Assembly (NCBI GenBank): GCA_026874595.1
Contig: CM049307.1
Coordinates: 46,125,678 to 46,189,677, forward strand
Length of the DNA stretch: 64,000 bases
Direction: 5' to 3'
From: Sipunculus nudus
Taxonomy: Eukaryota > Annelida > Sipuncula > Golfingiida > Sipunculidae
The position numbers were made by a program, and so were the translations under genes. The notes beneath the pieces were generated by a model, which was not told the origin of the DNA, ran no database searches, and saw only the letters and a list, made by a program, of their open reading frames with translations. How positions within the stretch are numbered: position 1 is the stretch's first letter; the number at the start of each line of letters is the position of its first letter. Positions 37,289-48,227 of this stretch are shown piece by piece.

Positions 37289-37822
37289 AGCTGCGTGTCC
37301 ACTTATGCGGTACGGATACGGATGCGGATGCGGACGCGTTTTAAATCGCGCATATGGAATAAAGAAGGAGTGTGTCCACTTATGCGGTGTGGAGTGCGTG
37401 CGGCATGCGGAAACGGATACGTTTTTTGACAACCGGACTATGTAGCCGCGGGTACGGAAACGCATGTGGAAACGCATGCGGAGAGTGCCATTTTGTAGAG
37501 GTGAAAGAGGGGGAAAGACCTAAAAACGCACTGAAAAACGTATTTAATTGACACACACGCACAAAATATCCGCATACGTATCCGCACCGCACACGCACCG
37601 CATCCGTACAAGTGGACACGCTTAAAATGGCACTTTCCGCAAGCGGAAACGCATGCGTTTCCGTACCCGCGGCTACATGGTCCGGTTTTCAAAAAAAGTA
37701 TCCGTTTCCGCACGCCGCACGCACTCCGCACCGCATAAGTAGACACATTCCTTCTTTATTCCATATGCGCGATTTAAAACGCGTCCGCATCCGTATCCGT
37801 ACCGCATAAGTGGACGCGCAGC
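37289..37822. mobile_element. 534-bp fold-back DNA transposon flanked by TTAA
   Basis: Two arms of roughly 200 bases (37289-about 37500 and about 37618-37822) are near-perfect inverted copies. They are built from words such as GTGTCCACTTATGCGG, ACGGATGCGG and CCGCGGGTACGG. The outer ends are AGCTGCGTGTCC and, on the complement, GCTGCGCGTCC. TTAA flanks both sides (37285-37288, 37823-37826), as for piggyBac-type insertion, although the termini do not look like typical piggyBac ends. There is no transposase. All frames inside are repeat by-products. Confidence 0.85.
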
Positions 37823-38199
37823 TTAAGCCTATTAAGCCATCGACTACACCAAGCTCAGTAAAAGTTCTAGTCTGATACAAAATACTATGGAGTTTTTTGT
37901 TACACCTTGCAAAGGATACAAACATGTGCGACCAAAGGCATCAATTTATATATCTTCAAAGGTGGGGGGGGGGATAATTCGAAGGCCTGGGAGGGTAATC
38001 AAATTTTTAAGGTAGCAGGACTGGTCAAAATCCTAAAAATTGGTGTTTTTTCAATAAAAGGTATACGTAATAATGAATACTGGGCGGATCTAATGCAGCT
38101 GAGCACATTTTGGGTCGCTGGTTGCATTTTGTGGAAAGGGGGATTTCTACTCAGTAAACACCAAGATGTGTTGACAGGGTGTTTGTAAACTAACTCCAG

Positions 38200-38431
38200 C
38201 CCTGCCACAGGCCTGTCAATCACTTTGTCCCCAGCCCTCACCTGGGTCATTCAGCCAATCGCGAGGTGCAAGAGTTTAATTAATGCATGGGCCAAGTACC
38301 TCCGTGCAGGAGGTGGCAAGTACTGACGATCAACGTTTGTTTGCCCAATCTAATTAGCTGAGCATACAACTGATAAGCGTTGGAGAGCAACCCTATCTCT
38401 AGCTAATTAGTGTGCAAACAAACCCGTCCTT
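38200..38431. promoter_or_regulatory. Non-coding block rich in homeobox-type and hairpin motifs
   Basis: The block contains several TAATTA cores (TTTAATTAATGCA, CTAATTAGCTGAGC, CTAGCTAATTAG). It also has a short stem-loop, CCTCC/GGAGG separated by GTGCA, near 38310. It is less AT-rich than its surroundings and immediately precedes an open frame. It looks like a candidate enhancer or promoter element; conservation has not been tested. Confidence 0.3.
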
Positions 38432-38920
38432 GTGAATGATCTGTTAGTGTCATTAGCCTTTCTGTCTCGTGTCGGGTATGTTACGCCGAAACACAAATTT
38501 TCACTTGACATCATGTTATTTCTGCTATATACCGAGCCTATCGATAGACACGTAAAATTACTTTATAATAAGCTGCTTCATATCCCAACCATAACGTCTA
38601 TGATATTCATACTGTCAACACCACAACAAATAAATATTACGCCAATAATTTACGAAACTACGAGGGGCCGACGACGCAAATCCCGAATGCCACTTAAAAA
38701 ACTGCAGCAGTTGAATGATATCAAGAAGTCCCAGCGGGCCGAACCTACTTCCGTGATCAAACTGATGGCCAGCGACGATGAATCGTCAAATGACGGCATC
38801 TCTACGTTTACGCATGAAGGAAAACCGGACGCCGACACCTATCGACTTTGGAAGTGTTATCAACTAAACGCGCTATTGTACTTCCCTCCAATAAACAATA
38901 AGTCCAGATTTCACATATGA
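38432..38920 (+). CDS. Unassigned 162-codon open frame, possibly an exon
   Basis: The frame is long for this AT-rich region, and its second half looks protein-like. An internal ATG at 38687 gives a peptide beginning MPLKKLQQLNDIKKSQRAEP. This is followed by VIKLMASDDESSNDGISTF and THEGKPDADTYRLW. The first 85 residues look less constrained. The stop is TGA at 38918-38920. I see no good donor within the frame (only GTGTTA near the end) and recognise no domain. It is divergently oriented to the channel gene about 4.2 kb away. Alternatives are a 3'-terminal exon, a young gene, or chance. Confidence 0.35.
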   Translation: MNDLLVSLAFLSRVGYVTPKHKFSLDIMLFLLYTEPIDRHVKLLYNKLLHIPTITSMIFILSTPQQINITPIIYETTRGRRRKSRMPLKKLQQLNDIKKSQRAEPTSVIKLMASDDESSNDGISTFTHEGKPDADTYRLWKCYQLNALLYFPPINNKSRFHI

Positions 38921-39360
38921 CTTGTATGTGTAAGCGAGATTTAAATATAAACTTTATTTATTTTACATGGATTGTACAACTATTTATAATAACTAATACG
39001 AGGCGCTCTCCATGACACGGATGTTGGCACTCGGTAGTCGGTATATATATAATTTATTTTATACGAGATTTGTATGATCGTTATAAACTCGTCTCTATTG
39101 TCAACTCCCAAATACCTATAATGTATGTAAACCGTACTAAGGAAATCAATCTTCGTTCTCCTTGAATGGCCATAGATCCCGCTCCCCTTGTTCCTGTGTA
39201 AACACGCGGTTACCTATTAGGCCCGGCTACGCACCTGTTCAGCCGCGGGTCCCGGTTGTCGAGTGCTCAGCGCACCTTGGCACTCAGCCAAAACTGTAAA
39301 CTCCGCCTACTAAAGTCCATGCACTTGGTGTTTGACAAGTCGCTGGTGTGACAGGACAAA

Positions 39361-40099
39361 CTTTTATCGTTTTAATACGTTTTTAAAGCAACATAGTCAA
39401 TTAATCCATGTTATTATAGCATGGTTTGATAAGAACCACCGTCTTGACCAAATTCATGTGACTGTTAACATGTAGTTGTGGTTAGTTACGTGTGTAGGAC
39501 GAATAATTTCTACGAATATAGTTTTTGGCCATTTTCTCGAAACATCATTTTACCTTTACACCTTATCTTTAGAGCGTTATTTCTCAGTAATCACTTGTCC
39601 GAAACATACCATCTTTGAAATATATAATTGTTCATATGTCTTCTAAAAAGCGTTTTTTTTTTTATTTTACGCCTATACTAAATTTGAAGGATTTTATTAA
39701 GGTAAAAGTAAAAAATGAAATGATTTGTGAAGATTTCAAAATTAAATACTCTGTAAAATCGTAATTTTTAAACTTAACTCACTAAACAAAAAAACGCCTG
39801 GGGATTATTATCTAAATTCTCGATTTATTTAAGAAGATTTTCTGTATCTGCTTTAGTTGTGCTGGAATAAACGATTTTTTGTTAAAAATTAAGTTTAAAT
39901 TAAAATTCATACAAATAAAAACCTGTTCCTTGGAAACAAAGTTTATTATCACCAAACTATAGAGAATTTTCTTAGCTTTCAGAAAATGTATACTTTAGCG
40001 GGTTTTAAAGCATTTGATTGTTCCGTGCAAAGAAAAAACTGAAACAAAGTCAGGTCAGGTGACGGACCAGTCCTGCCACCTTAACAACTTTTTTTATAA

Positions 40100-40101
<2 letters not shown>
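39361..40101. other. AT-rich intergenic DNA, nothing identified
   Basis: Homopolymer-rich AT sequence with no coding, RNA or transposon signature that I can support. Just before it (39170-39360) is a GC-richer, CpG-rich patch without an open frame of note. Confidence 0.6.

Positions 40102-40159
<58 letters not shown>
40102..40159. repeat. (TA)n microsatellite, 58 bp
   Basis: An uninterrupted TA run, followed directly by a hairpin-forming GGGGATGGT...ACCATCCCATCCCC segment. It explains the long low-complexity frames on both strands here. Confidence 0.95.
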
Positions 40160-40161
<2 letters not shown>

Positions 40162-40194
40162 GGATGGTTATATTGACCATCCCATCCCCTTGCT

Positions 40195-40255
40195 AGAATG
40201 GGGGATATATACCCCCATCTCACACACCCCTCTATTAACGCCCCTTTGGGCGAAA
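40195..40255 (-). mobile_element. hAT-like terminal fragment (GGGGCGTTAATA end)
   Basis: On the minus strand the segment reads AGGGGCGTTAATAGAGGGG, followed by a GGGGGTATATATCCCCC palindrome. The same end occurs on the plus strand at 52042-52100. Only one terminus is recognisable in each case. Confidence 0.45.
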
Positions 40256-40792
40256 TTCTTAAAATTGTTGTACTTATATATATAACACACAACCATTTGA
40301 AAGTAATTCTATTAACAAAAAATATGCAAAACACATTTGATTTAATTAAGGGATTGAAGCGAGAGCAGCTAGCTGATTGACAAAACAAATTTTGTGAAAA
40401 TCTATGAAAAATAGGTTTGAGTAGAACGATTATGTTTTTGGGTAGATGAAGGCAGGTTCTAGGCTGAGAAGTATGTATGTATGTCCTACGATGGCTGATT
40501 AAGGACACAGGAAATGTTTTATTGATCTCATTTTCTCCGAAATTTTTATTTATCTCGAGATAATAAAACGGCTCCAGCGTCCTAAACCAGCCACCGTAGA
40601 TACAGACCTGATTTAAAATAATACGGTAGCTTATATACTAAAGGGTCTATGTACGTATGTATGTGTCCTTGGATCTGTAATTAAAAAATAATACATCATA
40701 TTTCCGCTTGAAATTTGTTCATATCATATACGTTTCTACAAGATCGCGGTCCTCCTCTATGATCACCAGGATCTGGAATCTGACAGATAATA

Positions 40793-42335
40793 AAACTAGA
40801 CGACCATAGGTCGAGCGCTTTCAGGAATTAGAAATGGGACGGACAGACGAACAGACGGACATACGGACAGTCTGACACAATATGTTTGACACAACAACTT
40901 ATGGGGAATGCAGAGAGTTACAAAATGAACTACAATTTGTGTAGACAATTTATGATGACGTTATGAAGAAAATAAGATCATGAGATTTTCGGTGACCTTG
41001 ACCTTTGACCGATCTTGACAAAATAAAAACATAGACTGGTAGGAGTTTTGGTTATCAATCAACTTAATAACTTCCAGAGCGATTGCTCGAGAGTTGTGGC
41101 ATGTAGAGCGAGAGCAGTAAAATCTCGTTTTACAAGAAACGGTACAAGATTTTGCGAGACCTAGCATAAAGTGGAATAAAACTGATCCAATGCTGTCTAC
41201 ACCTCTCTAGCTTTAAAAGTGACAAAGTCAGAAAAACGACCTCATATTTTGGAATATCATGAATTTTCACCAAAAATGCGTTACCATGGTGATAGCAGAT
41301 TCAGGAAAATACGCAACACAAGAAAGGTCATGGATTGTCAAATAAAATGAGCGTTTTGGAGATATTAGTGTAAAAAATAATTTATGTCAGTTTCAAAACG
41401 ATTCTTGTAAACTTGTGGCCTCTGGGGCATCCTTAAATGAAATTTCGTAAAGTCTCGATTTACTAGATAGGCACAAGATATTTCAAGACTTGAATTTAAC
41501 CTTGCAATTTTTATTTAACGCTAAATGATGCCAAAACTAGACCTCTCGAACTTTAAGACTGACAATAAAAATAAGACCAAATATCTCGAATATCATGACT
41601 TTCCCCGAAATGCGTAACAATGGTGTTACATCAGCTTGAACCAGCAACATACCAGAAGGTCATGGAATGTCAAATTAAATGAGTTATAGTATGTAGCTAA
41701 GATTTATAGTTTTTGAGATATGGCAAAAAAATATAATATGTTGTAGTCTTTATAGTGCAGCGCCCCCTAGCAGTCATATTCCAAAAATGAATAAAATCAT
41801 TCTCGAGCCATTAGTGTAGGAGATAAGTTATTTCAGTTTCGAAAAGATTCCCTCAAATTTACGGCCTCTAGGGCATCCTTAAGTAAAATCACGAAAAATC
41901 TCGTTTTACGAGATATTGTGCGAGATATTACGAGACTTGAAATAAAATGTAATACTAATCAAATGCTACCTGATGAAAAAACTAGACCCCTTTAGCTTTA
42001 AAACTGACAAAGAAAAATAAGACCCATTCTTTTCGAATATCATGTCTTTTCCCCAAAAATGCGTTACCATGGTTACAACAGATTTGAGGCAGTTACACAT
42101 AAGAAAAAAAGGTCAAGGAATGACGAATCAAATGAGCTACAGTTTATGTGGCTGCGAGGAATCTGGACGATGAAATGAAGAAGAAACAATTTTGTATTTT
42201 TTATGAGCTTGACCTTTGACCTATATTGACCAAAAACAATAGGCTTCCAGGACTTTTGATTCTCAATCAGCTGTGTAAGTTTGAAAGCGATTACTGTTAA
42301 AAGTGGCCTGTAGAGTGCAGGCAGACAGGTAAACA
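40793..42335 (-). repeat. Long non-coding repeat element with degenerate internal units
   Basis: The left edge AAACTAGACGACCATAGGTCG resembles in style the start of the repeats at 11.6 and 23.9 kb (AACTAGA plus a small palindrome). It is followed by a GACGGACAGACG-type 4-bp periodic stretch at 40836-40870. The interior repeats blocks such as GACCTTTGACC, AATGCGTTACCATGGT, CTCGTTTTACGAGA-like words and AAAACTAGACC at roughly 400-base spacing. No transposition protein is visible. Right boundary and orientation are approximate. Confidence 0.6.
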
Positions 42336-43300
42336 TCCAAACTGATCAACAGGCTCTTTGATTCCGGCAAGCAATGAATGGATTAAATTGTAGTTCACGC
42401 TTCACTCCCCAGATGGCAACAGAAGCAAGACAAGAGTCTGTAGTCTCTGTCTTGTTGAGCTCTAGTTTTAAGTCATGCACGGCTGTTCCTGAATGATAGC
42501 CGGCACAAAACCCAGGGGAATAGTCGTAAATGAACAAGGAACAACATTTTGTTTTTATTTAAAAAACAATGTATTTAACACAATTTTTTGAGTATATTAT
42601 GTATGATATATAAATTTCATATTCAAATGAACGAATTTGATCTGCAAATAATGATGAAAACCATGGCAAGACAAAGATCCTTGTTCTGTATACTTGAGTG
42701 TTTCGCAATGTGAGACAAGGTTTGACTAATAAATATGTTGTATATTGGTTAACCGTGAACAAAAAAATAAAGGAAATCTTCACCCTGTATTAACGTCATG
42801 AATGGCCGAACATTAAGAAATTTTATTACAGATTTGAACAACGACAATGCGACAAGAGGACAGAGCAGACCAGGAAACATCTATAAAAAGTTAACATATT
42901 TTACAATATTGATCATAGTTAAATAGTCAATGTCTTGCACTCTGATTTACGGTGTTTTTTTTTATATCTGGACGAAATCGCTTCTTTTGAGGGTTAATCG
43001 ATCATGGTTTTATTAAGAATCCGTTTTTTTTTTAAACGACCAGATGAAAACCCAAATGGGCGTCTGTATAAATCATTGAGGAAATTTGAAGATAAGACTA
43101 CTATCAACACTAAAAAAATGTTTTACAACTTGAAAAAAAGTTTGTAAACAGTGATTCTTTGTTTGATTATAAACATATATAACCCTCAAAGAAGAAAAGC
43201 AGAACAAGATATTTTTTGTAACGATGCACGATAAGATCATTTTCAGGCCCAGGTCAAGGGAAACCTCAACTGCTCCCTTACTGCCCGGCTGTCACACATA
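42336..43300. other. Intergenic DNA, nothing identified
   Basis: AT-rich sequence with T-runs and short frames only. Nothing supports a gene. Confidence 0.6.
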
Positions 43301-43308
43301 AAAGTTAC

Positions 43309-43475
43309 CCTCCTTTGATACTCTCTTTGATACCCTGCTGGTCATACGTGTGGCATTAGTGTTTCAGAATGATCAAAGGGGGCGTTCACGTGACAACAGC
43401 ACTTCAGGTAGCCAGCGTATCCACATTAACCATGCAAGTGCCATTTTCATTCTAGACACGTTGCCATGGCGACCT
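43309..43475. promoter_or_regulatory. Cluster of TCF/LEF, E-box and X-box motifs
   Basis: Three CTTTGAT-type cores (43313-43319, 43325-43331, and the complement at 43372-43378) lie within 170 bases. The same span holds a CACGTG E-box at 43387-43392 and GTTGCCATGGCGAC, an RFX X-box, at 43460-43473. The block is GC-richer than the flanks. No transcription start is visible nearby, so a distal element is the best guess. Confidence 0.3.
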
Positions 43476-43883
43476 TACGACAACCATAACAAATAGGTTC
43501 GGATTGTACACTGTGATTTGTTAGTGAAAATACAAAATATACGGATGGACATCAACTATTCCATCAGGTCACGGGCCATGTTTCGCTAAAAAAAACCGTA
43601 TGAACCTTGCCTTAATAACACATCTTTCCGCGGGCCATTTTAGGACTGTGATATTACGATTAACCCACATTGTAAGATTTGATGCAGGGCAATTTATGTC
43701 TGAAACATTGGATCGAATAATCGATGCATTTCATCGCATCCAATTATTAATCGATAACTGAAGTGTAAACGAAATAATTGAATGCAAGCCTCTTCCATGT
43801 GTTTGTAGTCCCTTATTCGACCCATATTCCCAGGTTTATTCGAGCTAAAGTGACTCTACATTTTTGAATATTCCTTCATTGAC

Positions 43884-43965
43884 GTTCCTGAATCAGGGTC
43901 ATGTTCCGGATCCACACCTAAATACGTTCAAGATTGCGTGAGCTATGTTGTGAACAAACATACAC
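43884..43965 (-). repeat. Dispersed repeat with GTGGATCC and TTGTTCACAAC blocks, inverse copy 3
   Basis: On the minus strand the order is TGTTTGTTCACAACATAGCT, then GTGTGGATCCGGAAC, then CAGGAACGTC, as in the plus-strand copies at 15975 and 25020. It is followed on the plus strand by an ACACAC-rich stretch. Confidence 0.55.
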
Positions 43966-43989
43966 ACACACTCACACAAAACACACAAA

Positions 43990-45515
43990 CACACACGTCT
44001 ACAAGGATGAACGTACACTGCTGGGTGCAATGTCTTCCGCACGATGAAACACCATTGTTTTACCGGGAATGTCACTTTTTACTATTGGTTTGCACGAGCT
44101 GTAATCACCCAGCAGATAAGTACAAATATGGCCGGAATACTTCAGATGGTGATACAAGCACTAAAGTTTGCACGTGTGTTCGTTTAAGACCACTTGACAA
44201 GAAAAAAACCGTTAACCAGTCAAAAAATTAAGTTGGCCGCCATTTGCTCAAGATGGCCACCATTTATCCCCTTCTTATAAGAATTTCGATGCAACTTTTT
44301 TAAAAGTGGTAAGATGTCAGTTATCTTTACATCAATTAGTAGGTTTTGAGGTATGAAGATTCTAATTATGCCACGTTCAAAGTTCTACGATGCATATTTT
44401 AGCCATTATGATATATTTCAAAGGCGTTATTTGAGTTTCTTAATGGGCGCCATTTTCCCTTCTTTTTGTGCTTTGCAAGTAAAAAGTGTCATGCATCTTC
44501 TGTAAAGGGGCAATGGAGGGGGTGATACGGGGCACTTATACCGATTTGTCTATCCTTTGACCTTTATGTGAATCGGCCTGTCATTCGGTTTATATTCCTT
44601 GTTAACGTGACCACTAAATAATACTGTTTACCCTCGGTATTTTTTAAAAATTTTCTTGAGAGGTAACAATATATTACGAGTGTTAAATGTCCAAACATGT
44701 ATTTTATATTTTATGATACAACTTCGCTTTTAATTGCTCCCTCTTTATAAAGAATGCGAAAAGCAGTTATAACAAGAATTGCAACAATTGCTTGAACATA
44801 TGACAGTTGAAGTCTTTATTGGACATTAATGAGATATGCCGCGAATGAAATCATGTAAGTCGTAAAGTATAGGGTTATCATATGTCTTCACTCTGCGTGA
44901 CCTCCTGGATGTTCCCTCGGTGTTTTACGTTAGACATGTTACAAAGATGTGTAACTGCATTTTTCCAGGTTTCGATATTTTTTTTTTGTTTCTGTAGAAG
45001 CAACTTAGTGTCAGGCAAGTTTTGTCAGTCGGCATTTACCGTTGTACAAGAATTTGGCATCCGGAACATTAATATTTATTATGACAAGACATATATAGAA
45101 TCTACTAACATACAATAAATTTGTAAAGAATATCATTAAAGATATTAGATCGATCTTTTTTTAATTTAACCCCTTGACAGAATAAAAACTCTTCCTATAT
45201 TGGACTTGTGCACTTTGCTGTCGTCATCTTTAATACTCTTCTTTCCTTTGCAAGTAGACTTAACTAAGGTTACCTTTTGTAAGTTTTGGAGTTATAATTA
45301 ACAAACAGTGTACCGATAATTAAGAATTGATTCTCGGGCTCGCTCCATTCACCTATAGAGGTACAAAAAGATGCAGAATTGAACTTGATATATTATATAT
45401 GAGCTGGACTCAGGTAATTTTTTTTATTCCGAGAGGTTCATTTACAAGCAAAAAGTGACAAAAATGTAGTATTTATTTTCATAGTGCATGTTAAAACAAA
45501 TGTCGTTAACCCGAC

Positions 45516-45517
<2 letters not shown>
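43990..45517. other. Intergenic DNA, nothing identified
   Basis: Contains YY1-like GATGGCCACC/GGCGCCATTTT words near 44235-44460 and otherwise AT-rich sequence. Short frames (43938-44231, 44882-45118) show no recognisable domain. Confidence 0.55.

Positions 45518-45580
<63 letters not shown>
45518..45580. repeat. (TA)n microsatellite, 63 bp
   Basis: Uninterrupted AT dinucleotide run. Confidence 0.95.
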
Positions 45581-45582
<2 letters not shown>

Positions 45583-46453
45583 AGGGAATGTGAGCTACGA
45601 CATGTGCAGATTTCCAGATTTTTTTAACTCAGGAAAGCTGAAAAACGTTTCATACTAATTCTATTACTATCTAGCATTAACAGATTCAGAAAAAAAAAGA
45701 GTAACAGCAAATTTCTTTTTGCCATTTTGAAATAGACTGTTTATAACTGTTTAATGCTTTTAATTTGAACAAGATAAGTATGGACGGAGTTTTATTACCA
45801 TATACTTGTGTCGTTATTTAACATAACAGATAAAGATCTCATAGGCTATACTGACCCAAATTGGGCGATGTGCAGCGCTGTGAAGAGAAAAGATTGATGA
45901 ACAAGCGGATGGTTGAATTATTAAATGCATGGTAATTTTATTAGTTAACAAAACATATAAACGAAACGATTATTTTTAGCTTAGTTGGATATCCTTTTTA
46001 GAAATAAAATTAAATGTGCTCTGCTAGAACTACATTTCTAACTCCTAAATGAGAATAATTATTCAGCCTTTAGTGTATAAGGGTTCATGCATGCAAATAC
46101 TGAAACTGAAAAAATTTAAAACACTATGTGCGGTCATTGCTTTATATCTTGTATGTAGACAATTGTTTTATGAAAGGTACGTTTTTATTGTTATAATTTA
46201 ACAATAAAAGATGCAATAGACACTGCATATGAAAAGATTATTTAAAATAAGTTTCTATTAAAATCCTGTGAGCATTTTTCTATACTTTATTCAATTAAAT
46301 TCTTTTAAATGACTAGCAGTATTCCCATTCTTTCGACATCAAACCTGTAAGTTACATCTGGGATTAAGTATGTATGATAATATATTAAAAACTGGGAGAA
46401 ATGAGGGCGAGGTTTCGATAAGGGACACGAGAATCTATCTGCGGTGAGGAATT

Positions 46454-46670
46454 CAGGGGCGGGTCCAGGGCTTAGGAAAAGGGGGGGGGGGTCCAACCCA
46501 GGAGGACTTATGAAAATCTAAAAAAAAAGGTCATCAGGTCGGGGAAAAAAGGGGGAGGGTCCAGGACGCAATATATCGTCTAAAACCCTTCAAAAAAGGT
46601 TGCTTCGGGTGAAAAAGGAGGGGGGGGGGGGTCCGGACCCCCTGGACCCCCCCCCCCGGATCCGCTTCTG
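46454..46670. mobile_element. Short hAT-like non-autonomous element with G/C-run arms
   Basis: Ends CAGGGGCGGGTCCAG and, on the complement, CAGAAGCGGATCCGG are hAT-style termini. Interior arms are dominated by G and C homopolymers with GTCCGGACCCCCTGGAC palindromes. Flanks AGGAATTC and GGAAATTC are only an imperfect 8-bp match, so the target duplication is uncertain. Frames across it are low-complexity artefacts. Confidence 0.6.
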
Positions 46671-48227
46671 GAAATTCGGTGGCAAGGAACTTCTATCGAC
46701 ATAGTTTCGAGCAGAATAACGCTTTCTTTGGACCACGCCCAAATTCTCAACACATAGCAGGATGCATTTATTATCAAATAAATAATATTCAAACAACAGA
46801 TGGAATATTAAGCGAACAACGAAGCAACATGTTGAAGGTATAATGGCTATGTGGTCTAACATTACGTTGAGTATGACCAAAATGGTAAAAGCAGACATGC
46901 TTGAGATTTTGTTCGGTTGAATTGGATTCAGCATGGCCTAAATCCTAGGAATCGATATTAAAATTACTGAAATCGGACAAATGAGTTAGTGACCTAAAGC
47001 CTGGTCTCATAGTGGTCAATGGCGGCCATATTGAAATTTGTGTTGGCTAACGTCTTTTAGGAAATTGATAGGCCCTGGGAATTACACATAACAAATTTGG
47101 TGCTTGTATCACAAACAGAAGTATTTTGCACTTATCTGTCGAACTATAATGCGCGCCAGATAATATTATTGTTATTTGATCCACACAAACGCTCTGCTTT
47201 GAGACTTTATCATTTTCTTCTCATTACTACCTGGAAGAAAAGTCTATTAGATATACCTTTCCTGAAGTTTATTACAATTGGATATAGATCGATATTCGAA
47301 CTGAACTGGATGCCACTTAGCAACATAGTTGTAAAAACTGAACTTTATGTAAAGTTGAAATTCATATGTATAGATAGTACATCTGTATCATCCTTGTTTG
47401 AAAAAAATGGTAATCCCATTAGTTATCAGGGACCATTCTCTGATCCATCTGTTTTTTAAAGATCATTTCTTTAAAAGTTTATTTTTCCTTAAAAGTATAT
47501 CTTCCTTTAGTTTTATAAAAAAAGCTGCATTTTGCTAACAGACAAACCAACCAACCACTGCCAATTGATAAATACATAATACATTTTTTCGGAGGAACAC
47601 CTCAGAGCAAATAAGACTTCTCTGTAGGCAGAGGGTAGATACAATGTTCATGGGAATGGAACAAAATTGTATAGATTTTTTGGCAACTTTTTAGAAGTAA
47701 ATATAAGAATTGGATATATAATGATCGTTTGTTATGATATCACATAAGGATGAACATGAGAAATGAGCACAAAGGCTCAGCTATCTAATCATTTCTTTTA
47801 TTATGTCCTATAAAGTAAATGCCGGCAATAAAATAAAGACACCCACACATTGAAAACTATCAAACAACAATACCAAAAGAATGTAATTACTGATACCCCA
47901 CTCTGCTGAATTTTCAAGTTGAATTTACTCACCCGCTTTTATTTGGAATTACCTGTAGTTTAAATTACTCTTACCTGCTTGCTGCTACTATATAATTGTC
48001 CGGCTTATGGAAAGTCCGATCTCTGCATGTCCGTCTGGACATTTATGCACCGTTGGTCAATTCATTTGAAATCGATAATAAATGATCATAAAACGAAGTT
48101 TTGGATATATATCTATAATTTTCCTGTCAATCAACTAATTTCTTATACCGCAAAGGGGACATGTATGTTTAATCCCTGTGGGGTTAAACTTTCCTAGATC
48201 CCCAAGTGTGCAAAACCATAGCTTAAA
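46671..48227. other. Intergenic DNA with an unassigned 120-codon frame
   Basis: A plus-strand frame at 47097-47459 translates to a Leu/Ile/Phe-rich peptide typical of AT-rich random sequence. I recognise no domain and do not support it as a gene. Nothing else identified. Confidence 0.5.

Noticed and set aside
37277-37925. Cluster of Arg-rich frames on both strands
   Set aside because: All derive from the inverted-repeat arms of the fold-back transposon.
39236-39300. Possible NRSF/REST (RE1) element near CTCAGCGCACCTTGGCAC
   Set aside because: Half-site order and spacing do not fit the RE1 consensus; an extra GC interrupts the left half.
40050-40508. 152-codon minus-strand frame
   Set aside because: Runs through the (TA)n tract (Ile-Tyr repeat) and has no recognisable domain.
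46580-46934. Pro/Gly-rich minus-strand frames
   Set aside because: Produced by G/C homopolymers in the hAT-like element.
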